NCBI GenBank assembly: GCA_014529385.2
Contig: CM043945.1
Location: 143,726,741 to 143,790,740 of the forward strand
Reading direction: 5' to 3'
DNA from: Adiantum capillus-veneris
Lineage: Eukaryota > Streptophyta > Polypodiopsida > Polypodiales > Pteridaceae
Length of the DNA stretch: 64,000 nucleotides
Positions 10,401-18,496 of the stretch are shown one piece after another (position 1 is the first letter of the stretch; every line of letters begins with the position of its first letter). A model generated the notes under the pieces. That model saw nothing but the letters and a program-made list of their open reading frames with translations, was not told the origin of the DNA and did no database searches. The position numbers and the translations under genes were made by a program.

Positions 10401-11737
10401 CAAAGGGTTATGCACAACAAAAAGGCATAGATTATGAAAAGACTTTTGCTCCCACTTGTCGTATGACTACTGTGCGTTTTCTATGTGCATTGGCAGCTCA
10501 TTTTGGTTGGGATGTACATCAATCAGACATTGTTACTGCTTTCTTGAATGGTGACATATTTGAGGAAGTTTATGTAACGCAGCCTCGCGGTTTTGTCATA
10601 AAAGGACAAGAGGACAAAGTGTGCAAATGTAAGAAGGCTTTGTATGGGTTGAAGCAATCTCCTCGTGCTTGGTATGAGAAAGCTGACACTCATTTGGTTA
10701 AACGAGGCTTTCGTAACAGTCCAACAGAAAGCACATTGTATGTAAAGCGTGAGGATGATATATTTCTCATTGTGGTTCTTTATGTTGATGATTTGCTGAT
10801 CACTGGACCAAATGAGAGACATATTGCTGAATTTAAGGCTGATTTGAATGCTACTTTCAAGATGAAAGATTTGGGGCTGTTGCATCATTACTTGGGTATA
10901 CAGTTTAAGCAGTGTGATGGTGGTATTGCCTTGTGTCAGAAAAGTTACATAGAGACATTGCTATGTAAGTTTGGACTTGAGGATTGCAAACCTATTGCCA
11001 CTCCCATGGAAACAGGTTTAAAGTTGAGTCTACATGATGCTGGCGATCCTGCTGATGTCACTCTTTACCAAACTGCTGTTGGCTGCCTCATTTATGTATG
11101 CAACACGAGGCCAGATATTCAGTTTGCAGTCTCGCAGGTCAGCAGATTTATGCATAGCCCAGGGTCTAAGCATTGGCAGGCTGTCAAGAGGATTTTCCGC
11201 TACCTTAGTGGCACTTTACATCTTGGCTTGTTTTATCCCAAGGGGGGATCATTGCCGCCAGACTTACATGCTTTTTCGGACTCAGATTGGGCTGGTTGTT
11301 TTGACACGCGAGTGTCCACAAGTGGTTTTTGTTTCATGCTTGGCAGTTCATGTATATCATGGTTGAGCAAGAAGCAACCTACTGTGGCCACTTCGAGTTG
11401 TGAGGCTGAGTACAGGGCAGTCTTCACAGCTACGGTTGAGTGTGTATGGCTCAGACGCCTTATGGCTGACTTGGGTGTTGGACAGGACACTGCCAACACT
11501 ATCTACACTGACAGTCAGAGCGCATTGGCAGTTGCGAGGAACCCAGTTTTTCATGCTCGCACAAAGCACATTGAGGTGCATTACCACTATGTCAGGGAGA
11601 GGCTCTCAGCAGGAGAGATCAGCTTGGCTTATGTGCCAACACAGGACAACCTTGCAGATCTTTTCACAAAGGCATTGTCTCGTGAGAAGCTTGAAGCTTT
11701 CCGCAAAGCTTTGGGCTTACTCCCCTTTGTGGACTGA
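7451..11737 (+). CDS. C2 gag-pol polyprotein, 1428 aa, intact
   Basis: I chose the ATG at 7451 (MADNNNTD); an upstream in-frame extension begins with a TTG. Order of domains: Copia gag (about residues 10-230), zinc knuckle CHYCKANDHLIKSC (284-297), protease with YFDSGA (catalytic Asp 370), pre-integrase HARFGHLN with CEGCILGK, integrase with catalytic residues Asp 573, Asp 636 and Glu 672 (the last two 35 residues apart), RT with YVDD at 1111-1114, and RNase H starting near DSDWAGC (about 1276) and ending near residue 1420. Length is usual for plant Copia. It makes the virus-like particle, copies element RNA to DNA and inserts it. No stop or frameshift. Confidence 0.97.
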   Translation: MADNNNTDVFKMFAAEDRLDGDNYPMWAYMMQHVLVSKGVWNIVQGIDVRPGSEDVGDIEDVAGLAARIAAVRVVLPTAEQARWDVKDAQAHALIALSVKRTIIPHIRSAKSAKQAWDILAGLYASRNEAKIALLRKELESKIMHEEDDMDTFLASVKDINEQLISAGEVISDSSLVQTVLDALPDSYQTFASTWRLMTQGNPEVVKFDALCTLLLQESLSRKNRTRQRAVEQAFIASQRKGGNSNAATSYGSAASGKNSVPNASTGSTSSGNSGDKGKKKMRCHYCKANDHLIKSCPKLKAKEAKKKEGGSTANAGSTTNAAIVESSVKGDCDADVDAEWAFSAECTYNPAVHDACLSVAADSHVWYFDSGATKHITSHRELFTSLESVPHGNSVTCANNASYPVQGVGKIVLTAANGSSFTLVDALYVPGIKKNLLSVSALARLGLVVKFVDDRCTVHDLSFGDEIVASGLLCRGLYKLTLYDKCGQNFANAVADSRAISDAKLWHARFGHLNFASLLRLQKSDMVASLPPLEAPIKHVCEGCILGKMQRSKFPKDGSVRATCRLQLVHSDVCGPMQTPSLGNYLYFVTFIDDYSRHAWVFPLKAKSEVFMCFKQFLAMAENVSKCTMGTLRSDRGGEYMSHEFNAFLASRGIKHQCTVPYTPQQNGVAERKNRSLTEMARCMVKSQALPHSFWLEAIMCATYVLNRCPTKALQSITPYEAWHDRKPSIEHMRVFGCLAYALVPQVQRRKLDDKAVKCIFVGYSAESKGYRLYHPQTKRILVSRDVVFVEDSVQPLLSCTRDSNVSSQDIYDTLLPLFSGGNTNVSSNEANVQPMGVSENVLEQPITDVDVHDVLDEERAENEQARGMPKWLVHTLRDSKLDAPLSSRTRSGSRHASYASDCYALAVSSLHDVEEPLSFDEAQNSENWIAAMKSEYDALIENDTWTLCDLPPGKKAIGTKWVYKLKRKPDGEIDRHKARLVAKGYAQQKGIDYEKTFAPTCRMTTVRFLCALAAHFGWDVHQSDIVTAFLNGDIFEEVYVTQPRGFVIKGQEDKVCKCKKALYGLKQSPRAWYEKADTHLVKRGFRNSPTESTLYVKREDDIFLIVVLYVDDLLITGPNERHIAEFKADLNATFKMKDLGLLHHYLGIQFKQCDGGIALCQKSYIETLLCKFGLEDCKPIATPMETGLKLSLHDAGDPADVTLYQTAVGCLIYVCNTRPDIQFAVSQVSRFMHSPGSKHWQAVKRIFRYLSGTLHLGLFYPKGGSLPPDLHAFSDSDWAGCFDTRVSTSGFCFMLGSSCISWLSKKQPTVATSSCEAEYRAVFTATVECVWLRRLMADLGVGQDTANTIYTDSQSALAVARNPVFHARTKHIEVHYHYVRERLSAGEISLAYVPTQDNLADLFTKALSREKLEAFRKALGLLPFVD

Positions 11738-11812
11738 TCCTGTCCTCAGGGCATGGCACTTCCCTTTACTCATGTGCCAGCTCTCGTTCACCGCATCACT
11801 CCAGGGAGGATT

Positions 11813-12039
11813 TGTTACCATATACATGTGGTAGTGATGTGTGTGAACACACTAGGACCGCCGGGGCATTTTTTCCCTCTTTAGGAGGTTTTTTCCCCCG
11901 TGCATTGTATATACGCCCATCACTCTAGGGCTATCTATCTTTCCATTGCACACTAAGTAATATACTCTCTATTGTGTGCCTTGAGCTTCCTTCGTCTTCT
12001 CCAAGCTGTGTGTGTTTCTCTGCAACCCTAATTCCAACA
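11813..12039 (+). repeat. 3' LTR of C2
   Basis: Same 227-bp sequence as 6861-7087 with no mismatch seen by eye. Preceded by the purine-rich CCAGGGAGGATT tract and followed by target duplication GACAA. Confidence 0.96.
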
Positions 12040-12603
12040 GACAACCCAGGTAAAGAGCATTGGCAAGTTGTGAAGTGGATACTTAGGTATCTAAAAGGGA
12101 CAACAACAAATGCTTTGTATTTTGGAGGAACTGATATTTTTCTAGAAGGGTATGCTGATGCAGATATGGCAGGTGACAAAGATACTCGAAGGAGCACTAC
12201 TGGCTATGTGTTCACGGTTGGAGGCACAGCAGTAAGCTGGGCTTCAAAGCTGCAGAAAGTGGTTTCACTTTCTACCACGGAAGCAGAGTATGTAGCAATG
12301 ACGGAGGCAAGCAAAGAAATTATGTGGCTTCACAGATTCCTAGAAGAGCTTGGATTCAAACAAGACAATTGTGTCTTGTACAGTGATAGCCAAAGCGCTA
12401 TCCATCTTGAGAAGAACTCAGCCTTTCATTCAACGACAAAGCACATTGAGGTGAGATATCACTTCATACGCACTCTTTTGGAAGAGGGACAACTAAAGCT
12501 AGGAAAGGTACATACAAGTGAAAATCTTGCAGACATGTTTACGAAGGTGGTCAACAAGGAGAAGTTGATCTTTTGCTCATCTTCAATCGGCATTCAAGGA
12601 TAA
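12040..12603 (+). pseudogene. C1 RNase H region (right of the C2 insertion)
   Basis: Continues the C1 RT frame: PGKEHWQVVKWILRYLKGT, then RNase H with GYADADMAGDKDTRRSTTGY, STTEAEYVAMTEA, SDSQSAIHLEKN, TKHIEVRYHFIR and ENLADMFTK. These are the standard Copia RNase H motifs. A stop at 12601-12603 ends pol. Confidence 0.9.
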
Positions 12604-12884
12604 GAAGCCAGAATGAAAAGCAGTCACAGGTTTGGTTTGGAGATCAGTCTCCAAGTGGGAGATTGTTAAGTATGGAGCCTAATTTACCCTTGTAATTTTC
12701 TATGGTAAAAGCGCACATTTGTAAGGCCCCCATTATGAGGAGAAGCCATCGTGCGTGAAGGAAAATCACTCACCGGAAACCAAAATTTTCACGAACAAGA
12801 ATCAGGGGCAACTTTAAAGGCCTCGGGGGCGGAGGCCCCTGAGACTTTTTTTTGCCGGAATATTCTTTTTCGCCGGAATATTAT

Positions 12885-13028
12885 GGCCGGCCGGCGGCCG
12901 GAAAGTGGTCCGAAAACAATCGGTCGGTTGGCCGGTGGCCGGTAGTCAATGGCTGATGGCCGCTGGTCGGAAGTCAATGGCCGGTGGCCAGTGGTCGGAA
13001 GTCAATGGCCGGTGGCCGATGGCCGAAT
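12885..13028 (+). repeat. GGCCGGTGGCC-type minisatellite in the C1 LTR
   Basis: Degenerate tandem copies of GGCCGGTGGCC and GGTCGGAAGTCAATGGCC units. GC-rich island in an otherwise AT-rich area. The predicted ORFs here only reflect the repeat. Confidence 0.75.
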
Positions 13029-13362
13029 TCAAAAGCGGACTTGTCTTCTCAAGGACGGCCACACATGGGCGGATTGGAGGGTCCGATTTGGACTTATTCG
13101 CACAAGGGCGGCTACACATGGCTGTCTCTCATAAGAGAGGGCAGCCCTTTTGGCCTATAAAAGGAGGCCATTTCTACACAGATTTCATAGTGTGAAGTTG
13201 ATGCAACAAGGTGAGTGTGAGGTGGTGAGAGTGAAGCAAGGCGGGAGCTCCATTAAGGGTATAATCCCTTTGTAAACTACTTCTTGTTTTGAAGTACTAA
13301 AGCCATTGAGTGGCTTCTTTCCCGTGGACGTAGCCCACATTGGGTGAACCACGTATATCGTG

Positions 13363-13366
<4 letters not shown>

Positions 13367-13428
<62 letters not shown>
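13367..13428 (+). repeat. Microsatellite (CT)31
   Basis: Uninterrupted CT dinucleotide run, downstream of the C1 LTR TATA box. Confidence 0.97.
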
Positions 13429-13431
<3 letters not shown>

Positions 13432-13515
13432 CTATAATCTCGTGTATATAAATCTGTCTCTCTCCATTTAGTAATCTACTCAATTATCTATTTAGCTACG
13501 TCTTATTTCCTAACA

Positions 13516-14240
13516 GGCAAAATCCCTAAAATTGTGGAAAAATCCCATTAGGCTCAAATTTCATCTTGCACCTTTTTTTAAAACTTAGCAAGCACTCTAA
13601 ATATTTCTTTTATGCTTGTGCATGAAATTTGCTATTTTTGACCGAGATCCCGTGCATTGAACTTTCCAGGCAAAAACAACATGCTACATCAAAAAACTTG
13701 ACATTTTTACATTTCTAAAGCAAATTAGGCATTTTTTAATGTAATAAAACATGCAACATTGCACGTCAAGGCCTCATCAAACCAACAAAGGTATGTACGA
13801 AACTACAATCATGGCATCCATTTTCGTATATATCACACTATGTACATTATAGAACTTGCTTCCACATTAAAAAATCATTAAGAGTGAGGTTGATATTTTG
13901 AGTTTCACAATATGCACATAAAAAAACCATGGCACAATATCTTCAACTATGGAATCCATTTTTGCATATAGCACACTATGTACATTATAGCACTTTGTCC
14001 CACATAGATATATGTTTTTAGTTTCACACTATGTACATTATAGCACTTTGTCCCACATAGATATATGTTTTTAGTTTCACATTATGCACATGGCACATCA
14101 CAACATCCACCCCCTCTAAGTTTGAACATTTTTTGGCATGTGCCACACATATCTTTTGCTCATTTAAGTCAACATATGTGTCAATTTTGTCATCGATTTC
14201 AATAGATACAAATGAATTGTCCTCTCTTTCTTCATCCTCA
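13516..14240. other. AT-rich spacer with a 53-bp tandem duplication
   Basis: No gene is seen. A 53-bp unit beginning TACATTATAGCACTTTGTCC occurs at 13981 and 14034, with weaker related copies from about 13820. The right end merges with the antisense Gypsy remnant. Confidence 0.7.
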
Positions 14241-16440
14241 TCCATAACATGTTCATAAGATCCATCATTTATCTTTCTTGTGAAACAAAGGGACCTCTAT
14301 CACCTTTTGTTTTGAGAAGTTTGATTTTTTCCCCTACAATGGGAATCTTCATTTCAATCCCATCCCCAACTCATGCAAGATGTAAGTTGCATTCTTGTGT
14401 ACTTGCTTAACCACATGAGGACCAAACCATCCTTTTGAAAGATTTTTACTGTTGAATTTTGGTTGTCAAGTCTACTATCATACACCAACACAGAATCACC
14501 TTCCTTAATAGCTTTAGGTTTGAGCCCGTGCCTCTTATCAAATCTGTCATTATTCTTCAACCTTGCATCTTTTTGCTACTGCAATCTCAATATCTTGAGG
14601 CCTTCTTTCTAATTATTTTATGCACAAAACAAAAAGGTCTAGTTTCCTATTCATTCTATATTCCCAGGGTAATATATTCCATGTGGGAGTTACATCCTGA
14701 ATTCACATTACAAGTTTCTAACCATACATAAACACAAAAGGAATATAGCCTATAACTCAGCTATGAGTTGTACAATCACCCATAAAGCATAAGGAAAAAG
14801 CCTAGGCTACTGTCCTAGTTTTCCTTTGTAAGCCTTAGCCAAATCTTCAATGATAGGTGGATGACCACATCTGATCTACCATTCCCTTCAAGATTGTAGC
14901 ATTAGTGAGAGCAAGTTTAATGCCTAACCTAGAGAAAATATCCTTGGCTTTGTCAATATCCAACTCACCTCTGTCTACTGTTATTTTCCCAATGTATCCA
15001 TAACCACTAATCACATCATACAAGAGGAACTTACATATCCCTTCTGTGTTTTTTGTTGTTAGAGCATGATCTTCTGTCACATTAGTCAAGTCTTCCTCTA
15101 CAAGCACTATGTATCTCATTTGGCATAATCCCTAAGCCCAATGGCATTGTAACTAGATCTACTACCCACTTATAGTGCATAGTGAGTGGGTATGTAGGTA
15201 ACAACACATCACAATGACATACATTTAAATACATTCGATAGGTTTTACAAGACTCCACAAAATGAGATACATCTTTATACATACCTTTCCACCAATACTT
15301 CTCTCTGATTTTAGTGAATGTGGCCCATACACCTTTGTGTCCACCATAAAGACTCTCATGAAACTTTTTAATAAGGTCCTTTTGAGTGACCTCATCATTC
15401 AAAACCCTCAATGGAATTCTATTCCTTTTTGTTGGATGCTTCCACAAGTAACCATCTTTCAAAAAGTATCCATAGGATTTTTTGCATAGTCTTTTGAGCT
15501 CTTAATTAGTCCACCCTTCTTGCCTTGTCAAAGTGCTCAAATAGCATTCAATGAGCAACCAATCACCTTGATATAGGTCCTTTGTAAATGACTCAAGTTC
15601 ATTTGATAGGGAAATATGATCACATTTAGCACAAGAGCTATTATAAAACCGCGTGCCTACATCATCACCCTTGACAACCATTTCTTCTTCATTCTCATAC
15701 CTTGGTCTAGAAAGCATATCTGCAACTAGATTTTATTTACCCACAAAATGATTGAATTTTGGATTTAAAGACTTTATGTAGGAAATCCATCTTAACCTAG
15801 CCATGTGAGGAGTTGAGAAACTTATGTCATTCCAAGAAGGGGTTGAGATTCCTATCAAATACTCTTTCATGCACTAAAAGTTGTAACTGCCCCCCGCAAT
15901 TCTCTTTTTACCTGTGGATATTTGCGTTGATGAGCACTCAGGCACTTTTCTCCAAATCTCACCACATATTGCTTACCATCTTCATTATCTTGGCCAATCA
16001 CCCATCCACCAATTCCTGTGGGGCTAGTATCCACTGTAACAATCACATGCCTTCCACATTCGTAGTTTACATTTCTCAAGGTTGGCAACATAATCAAAAA
16101 ACTAATTTAATATCCTCAGGGCATGTGTATGAATTTCGTTTTGTTGGAGTTTTTGTTTCTTTCTCAAGAGTTAGTACAAAGGTTCTATTGTGCATAATGT
16201 GGAATCTATATAACATAAAACACACATGCGCCCAAGAACCTTTGAACTTCAGTCACATTTATACATGTCTCTTTCATTATTTTAATTACATCAAATTTTT
16301 GTTGGAAAATTTCTTCTACCATATGGCCCAAACACATGTCCCACAATAAGAATTTTGTTCACACCAAACATTGAAATTCTCCCAGACAAGGTAAGGTTCA
16401 CTTGTTCCAGCCTTGACAAGATCTTATCACAATCATGGAT
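14241..16440 (-). pseudogene. Gypsy (Ty3) pol remnant: RT end, RNase H, integrase
   Basis: Read on the minus strand from 16440 to 14241: RT thumb-side segment (LEQVNLTLSG, FGVNKILIVGHVFGPYGRR, 16291-16435), RNase H (VTVDTSPTGIGGWVIGQD and KCLSAHQRKYPQVKREL, 15867-16097), the ADMLSRPRYENEEE linker (15690-15717), the integrase zinc domain (SLYGGHKGVWATF and KYWWKGMY, 15082-15462; the second Cys of the final CxxC is Tyr), the integrase core (ITVDRGELD, 14847-15119) and the C-terminal part (RFDKRHGLKPKAIKEGDSVL, 14354-14560). Several frames are needed. Gag, protease and most of RT are missing. It is a dead fragment. Confidence 0.85.
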
Positions 16441-16786
16441 ATTAATATCCTTCATAATAGAAAGGAAACCTTCCATGTAATCTCTCTCATGCATAATCTC
16501 CAACTCCAGCTCTTTATGCAGCAATGCAATTTTAGCCTCATTGCGATTTACAGAAAGACCAGCTAGAATCTCCCAAGCTTGTTTCACTGAGCAAATGTAA
16601 GGAGTAATAGTGCGCTTCACAAATAATTCAATTAATGCATCATCTTGCACATCTCTAACATCCCAACAAGACTGCTCAGCCATAGGCAGAATAGCTCTAG
16701 CGGCAACAATCCTACCACTAGAATCTGCAACATGCTCAATAGAGCATTTATCCAAAGAAGGTGGGCGTAATCAATGCCTTGCACAA
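16441..16786 (-). pseudogene. Copia gag remnant (right flank of the Gypsy remnant, left flank of element B)
   Basis: The minus-strand reading is clearly related to residues about 55-160 of the C2 gag: ILPMAEQSCWDVRDVQDDAL, VKQAWEILAGL, RNEAKIALLHKELE and IMKDIN. It runs without a stop into Gypsy RT sequence at about 16440, forming a chimeric ORF. It is interrupted at 16786 by element B and continues at 26135. Confidence 0.85.
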
Positions 16787-17085
16787 TGTTAACCCTCACG
16801 GCTCACGGACACCCATCACCTACGACGGACGTGTATTATGTATTCGATAGAGTCAGGTACCGGGCTTGTCGGACCAATAGGGAAAGGTAGAGTGATCGTC
16901 GATGAGAGGCGCACTTTAACTTGGACATTCAAGGGATTAGTTGGTTAAGCATGGGCGCCCAAGTGTGAATGGGGTGAGCTCCTATAAAAGCCAACTAAAC
17001 CTAATTTTTACTCATTCTCTCATTTGTGCAATTGAAGAGTGCTCTTGCTCCATCTCCATCTCCATCTTCTTCTTCTTCACCTCCT

Positions 17086-17116
<31 letters not shown>

Positions 17117-17366
17117 GAGAGTGTGTGTGCGATCGAGCATTACAAAGGCACGACGGCGGCGAAGCGGTTGAGCGCGGCACGACTGCAGCTTCTTCTTCAT
17201 CGCGGCGAGGAATCCACCACGAAGGCGAGCGTAGAGCGGTGAGTGACACACCCTTTGTTTTCTTGAGCTTGCTAGTTTAGGCTTGTTGTGTGCTTGGAGC
17301 CGTTTGTGGCTCGCATACGGTGTATTGGCAAGTCCCTTGCTTCGACAGTGCGGCAAGGAGCGCACA
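16787..17366 (+). repeat. 5' LTR of element B
   Basis: 580 bp, TGTTAACC to GCGCACA. TATAAAAG at 16983-16990; a short GT/GA microsatellite lies about 100 bp downstream of it. Confidence 0.95.
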
Positions 17367-17370
17367 TTTT

Positions 17371-17389
17371 TGGCGCCGTTGCCGGGGAT
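17371..17389 (+). promoter_or_regulatory. Element B primer binding site (tRNA-Asp)
   Basis: TGGCGCCGTTGCCGGGGAT, complementary to the 3' end of plant tRNA-Asp(GTC) including CCA, four bases after the 5' LTR. This primer is typical of several plant Gypsy lineages. Confidence 0.93.
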
Positions 17390-18496
17390 ATGCCCTACAC
17401 TAAGCTCGGTTAGCACTTTACGCTTCCTTGTGGTGCAATTTCTATCATAGGAAAGGCAGGGAAGGAGTGTGTGGAAGGTTTCTGTTTTTTGCGTTTTCTG
17501 CAATTGCTGTCAAGTTTCAATTTCTGCTGTTGTCTGCGTTTTTTCAATTTCTGCAATTTCTGCATTTTCAAGTTCGGCGTTTTCAATTTCTGCAATTTTC
17601 TGCATTTCTGCGTTTTTTCAATTTTCTGCAGTTTCTGCGTTTTTTCTGCATTTTCTGCAATTTCTGCGTTTTTTCTGCAATTTCTGTATTTTCTGCATCA
17701 ACAAAAAAAAAAAAAAAAAAAAAGGGAAAAAAAAAGATTTTTGAGAAAAAAAAAATTGAAAAAAAAAGGGAAGAAAATAAAAATTCGGAAATAAAAAAAC
17801 GCGAGTGAGCGGGCGGCGAATTTTTTCGAAAATAAAAAGCGTGACTCTTAAAACGGACGGGTTGGTTTGTATAAAAGATAGATCGGGATCGGGATCATTT
17901 TCCCAAGCCCAAGCCCAAGCCCAAGCCCAAGCCCAAGCCCCAATCCTCAGTCTTATGATATATACTACACTCACTCTTATATATATACCCTACTCCCTCA
18001 AGAGAGAATGAGAGCATGTGGGACAAGTCCTCCACTCTCCTCCTTTCTCTTCCCACTTGCACCCTTAGACTTTCTAGTTTGGGCCTAGTTCCCTACTGGA
18101 AATTGACAGTTTTAGGGATTCCGAGGGCATAGAGTGACCAAACGGAGGGCTGTAAAGCACGGCACGACCCTCTGACCGATACGCTCGTTTTGAGCTATCA
18201 CACGGCCCATTCCACGACACGCTCTAAAAAATCTAGCAAAAAAACAAACAAAAAACACGCTAAAAACTAGTCACAAGGCCTCCTAGAGCAGCTTTTTTGA
18301 CAACTTAGGGTATCAAAAGCACATGCACTTATGCTCTGGGCGAGTGTTAGAACACGAGCATATTGAGGGTGCCTCTGTTCATACGGACACCCATTACCCA
18401 TTCACGATAAGCTCTAGACCCTCAGCGGGGACACAAGGTAGCACCACCTAAGACCCTAAAATAGCCGCTAGTGATTCCTCCTCCGACTCAGAAATC
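17390..18496 (+). other. Element B untranslated leader with low-complexity tracts
   Basis: About 1.1 kb between primer site and gag start. Contains a long stretch of degenerate TTCTGC/TTTTCTGCAA units (about 17470-17697), an A run of about 22 followed by A-rich sequence (17701-17800), and about six CCCAAG units (17902-17941). No conserved ORF; frames through it are repeat artefacts. The length suits a packaging or translation-control leader, which is inference. Confidence 0.7.

Larger units (their letters stand above)
6861..12039 (+). mobile_element. Copia element C2, complete with intact gag-pol
   Basis: Two 227-bp LTRs (6861-7087 and 11813-12039), which I see as identical by eye, flank a single uninterrupted gag-pol ORF. 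A 5-bp target duplication GACAA (6856-6860 and 12040-12044) borders it. The primer site TGGTATCAGAGC starts at 7090, and a purine-rich tract precedes the 3' LTR. It sits inside the RT gene of C1. All expected domains and catalytic residues are present, so it is a good candidate for a recently mobile, possibly active element. Confidence 0.97.
4133..13515 (+). mobile_element. Copia element C1, decayed and twice interrupted
   Basis: The pieces 4133-6860 and 12040-13515 form one Copia element in the order zinc knuckle, protease, integrase, RT, RNase H, polypurine tract and 3' LTR. Its gag is cut on the left by element A, and its RT/RNase H junction is cut by the complete element C2. The reading continues across C2 as FMDN then PGKEHW once one GACAA copy is removed. 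Several stops, a frameshift and an RT deletion show it is dead. Confidence 0.9.
12664..13515 (+). repeat. Probable 3' LTR of C1
   Basis: Starts TGTTAAG directly after the purine tract AAGTGGGAGAT, as is usual for Copia, and can be ended at TAACA (13515), giving matching TGTTA/TAACA ends. It has a TATA box TATAAAAGG at 13156-13164, a GGCCGG-rich minisatellite and a long CT run. The 5' LTR is outside the window, so the right end is unproven. Confidence 0.65.

Noticed and set aside
7559-11587. Many ORFs of 60-140 codons in other frames within C2
   Set aside because: Shadows of the intact gag-pol frame; none has a recognisable domain.
12905-13195. ORFs with repeated GRWSEVN-like peptides
   Set aside because: They follow the GGCCGG minisatellite in the C1 LTR; no start context or conservation.
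17428-17974. Phe/Cys-rich and Lys-rich ORFs after the element B primer site
   Set aside because: Products of TTCTGC, poly-A and CCCAAG low-complexity repeats in the leader.
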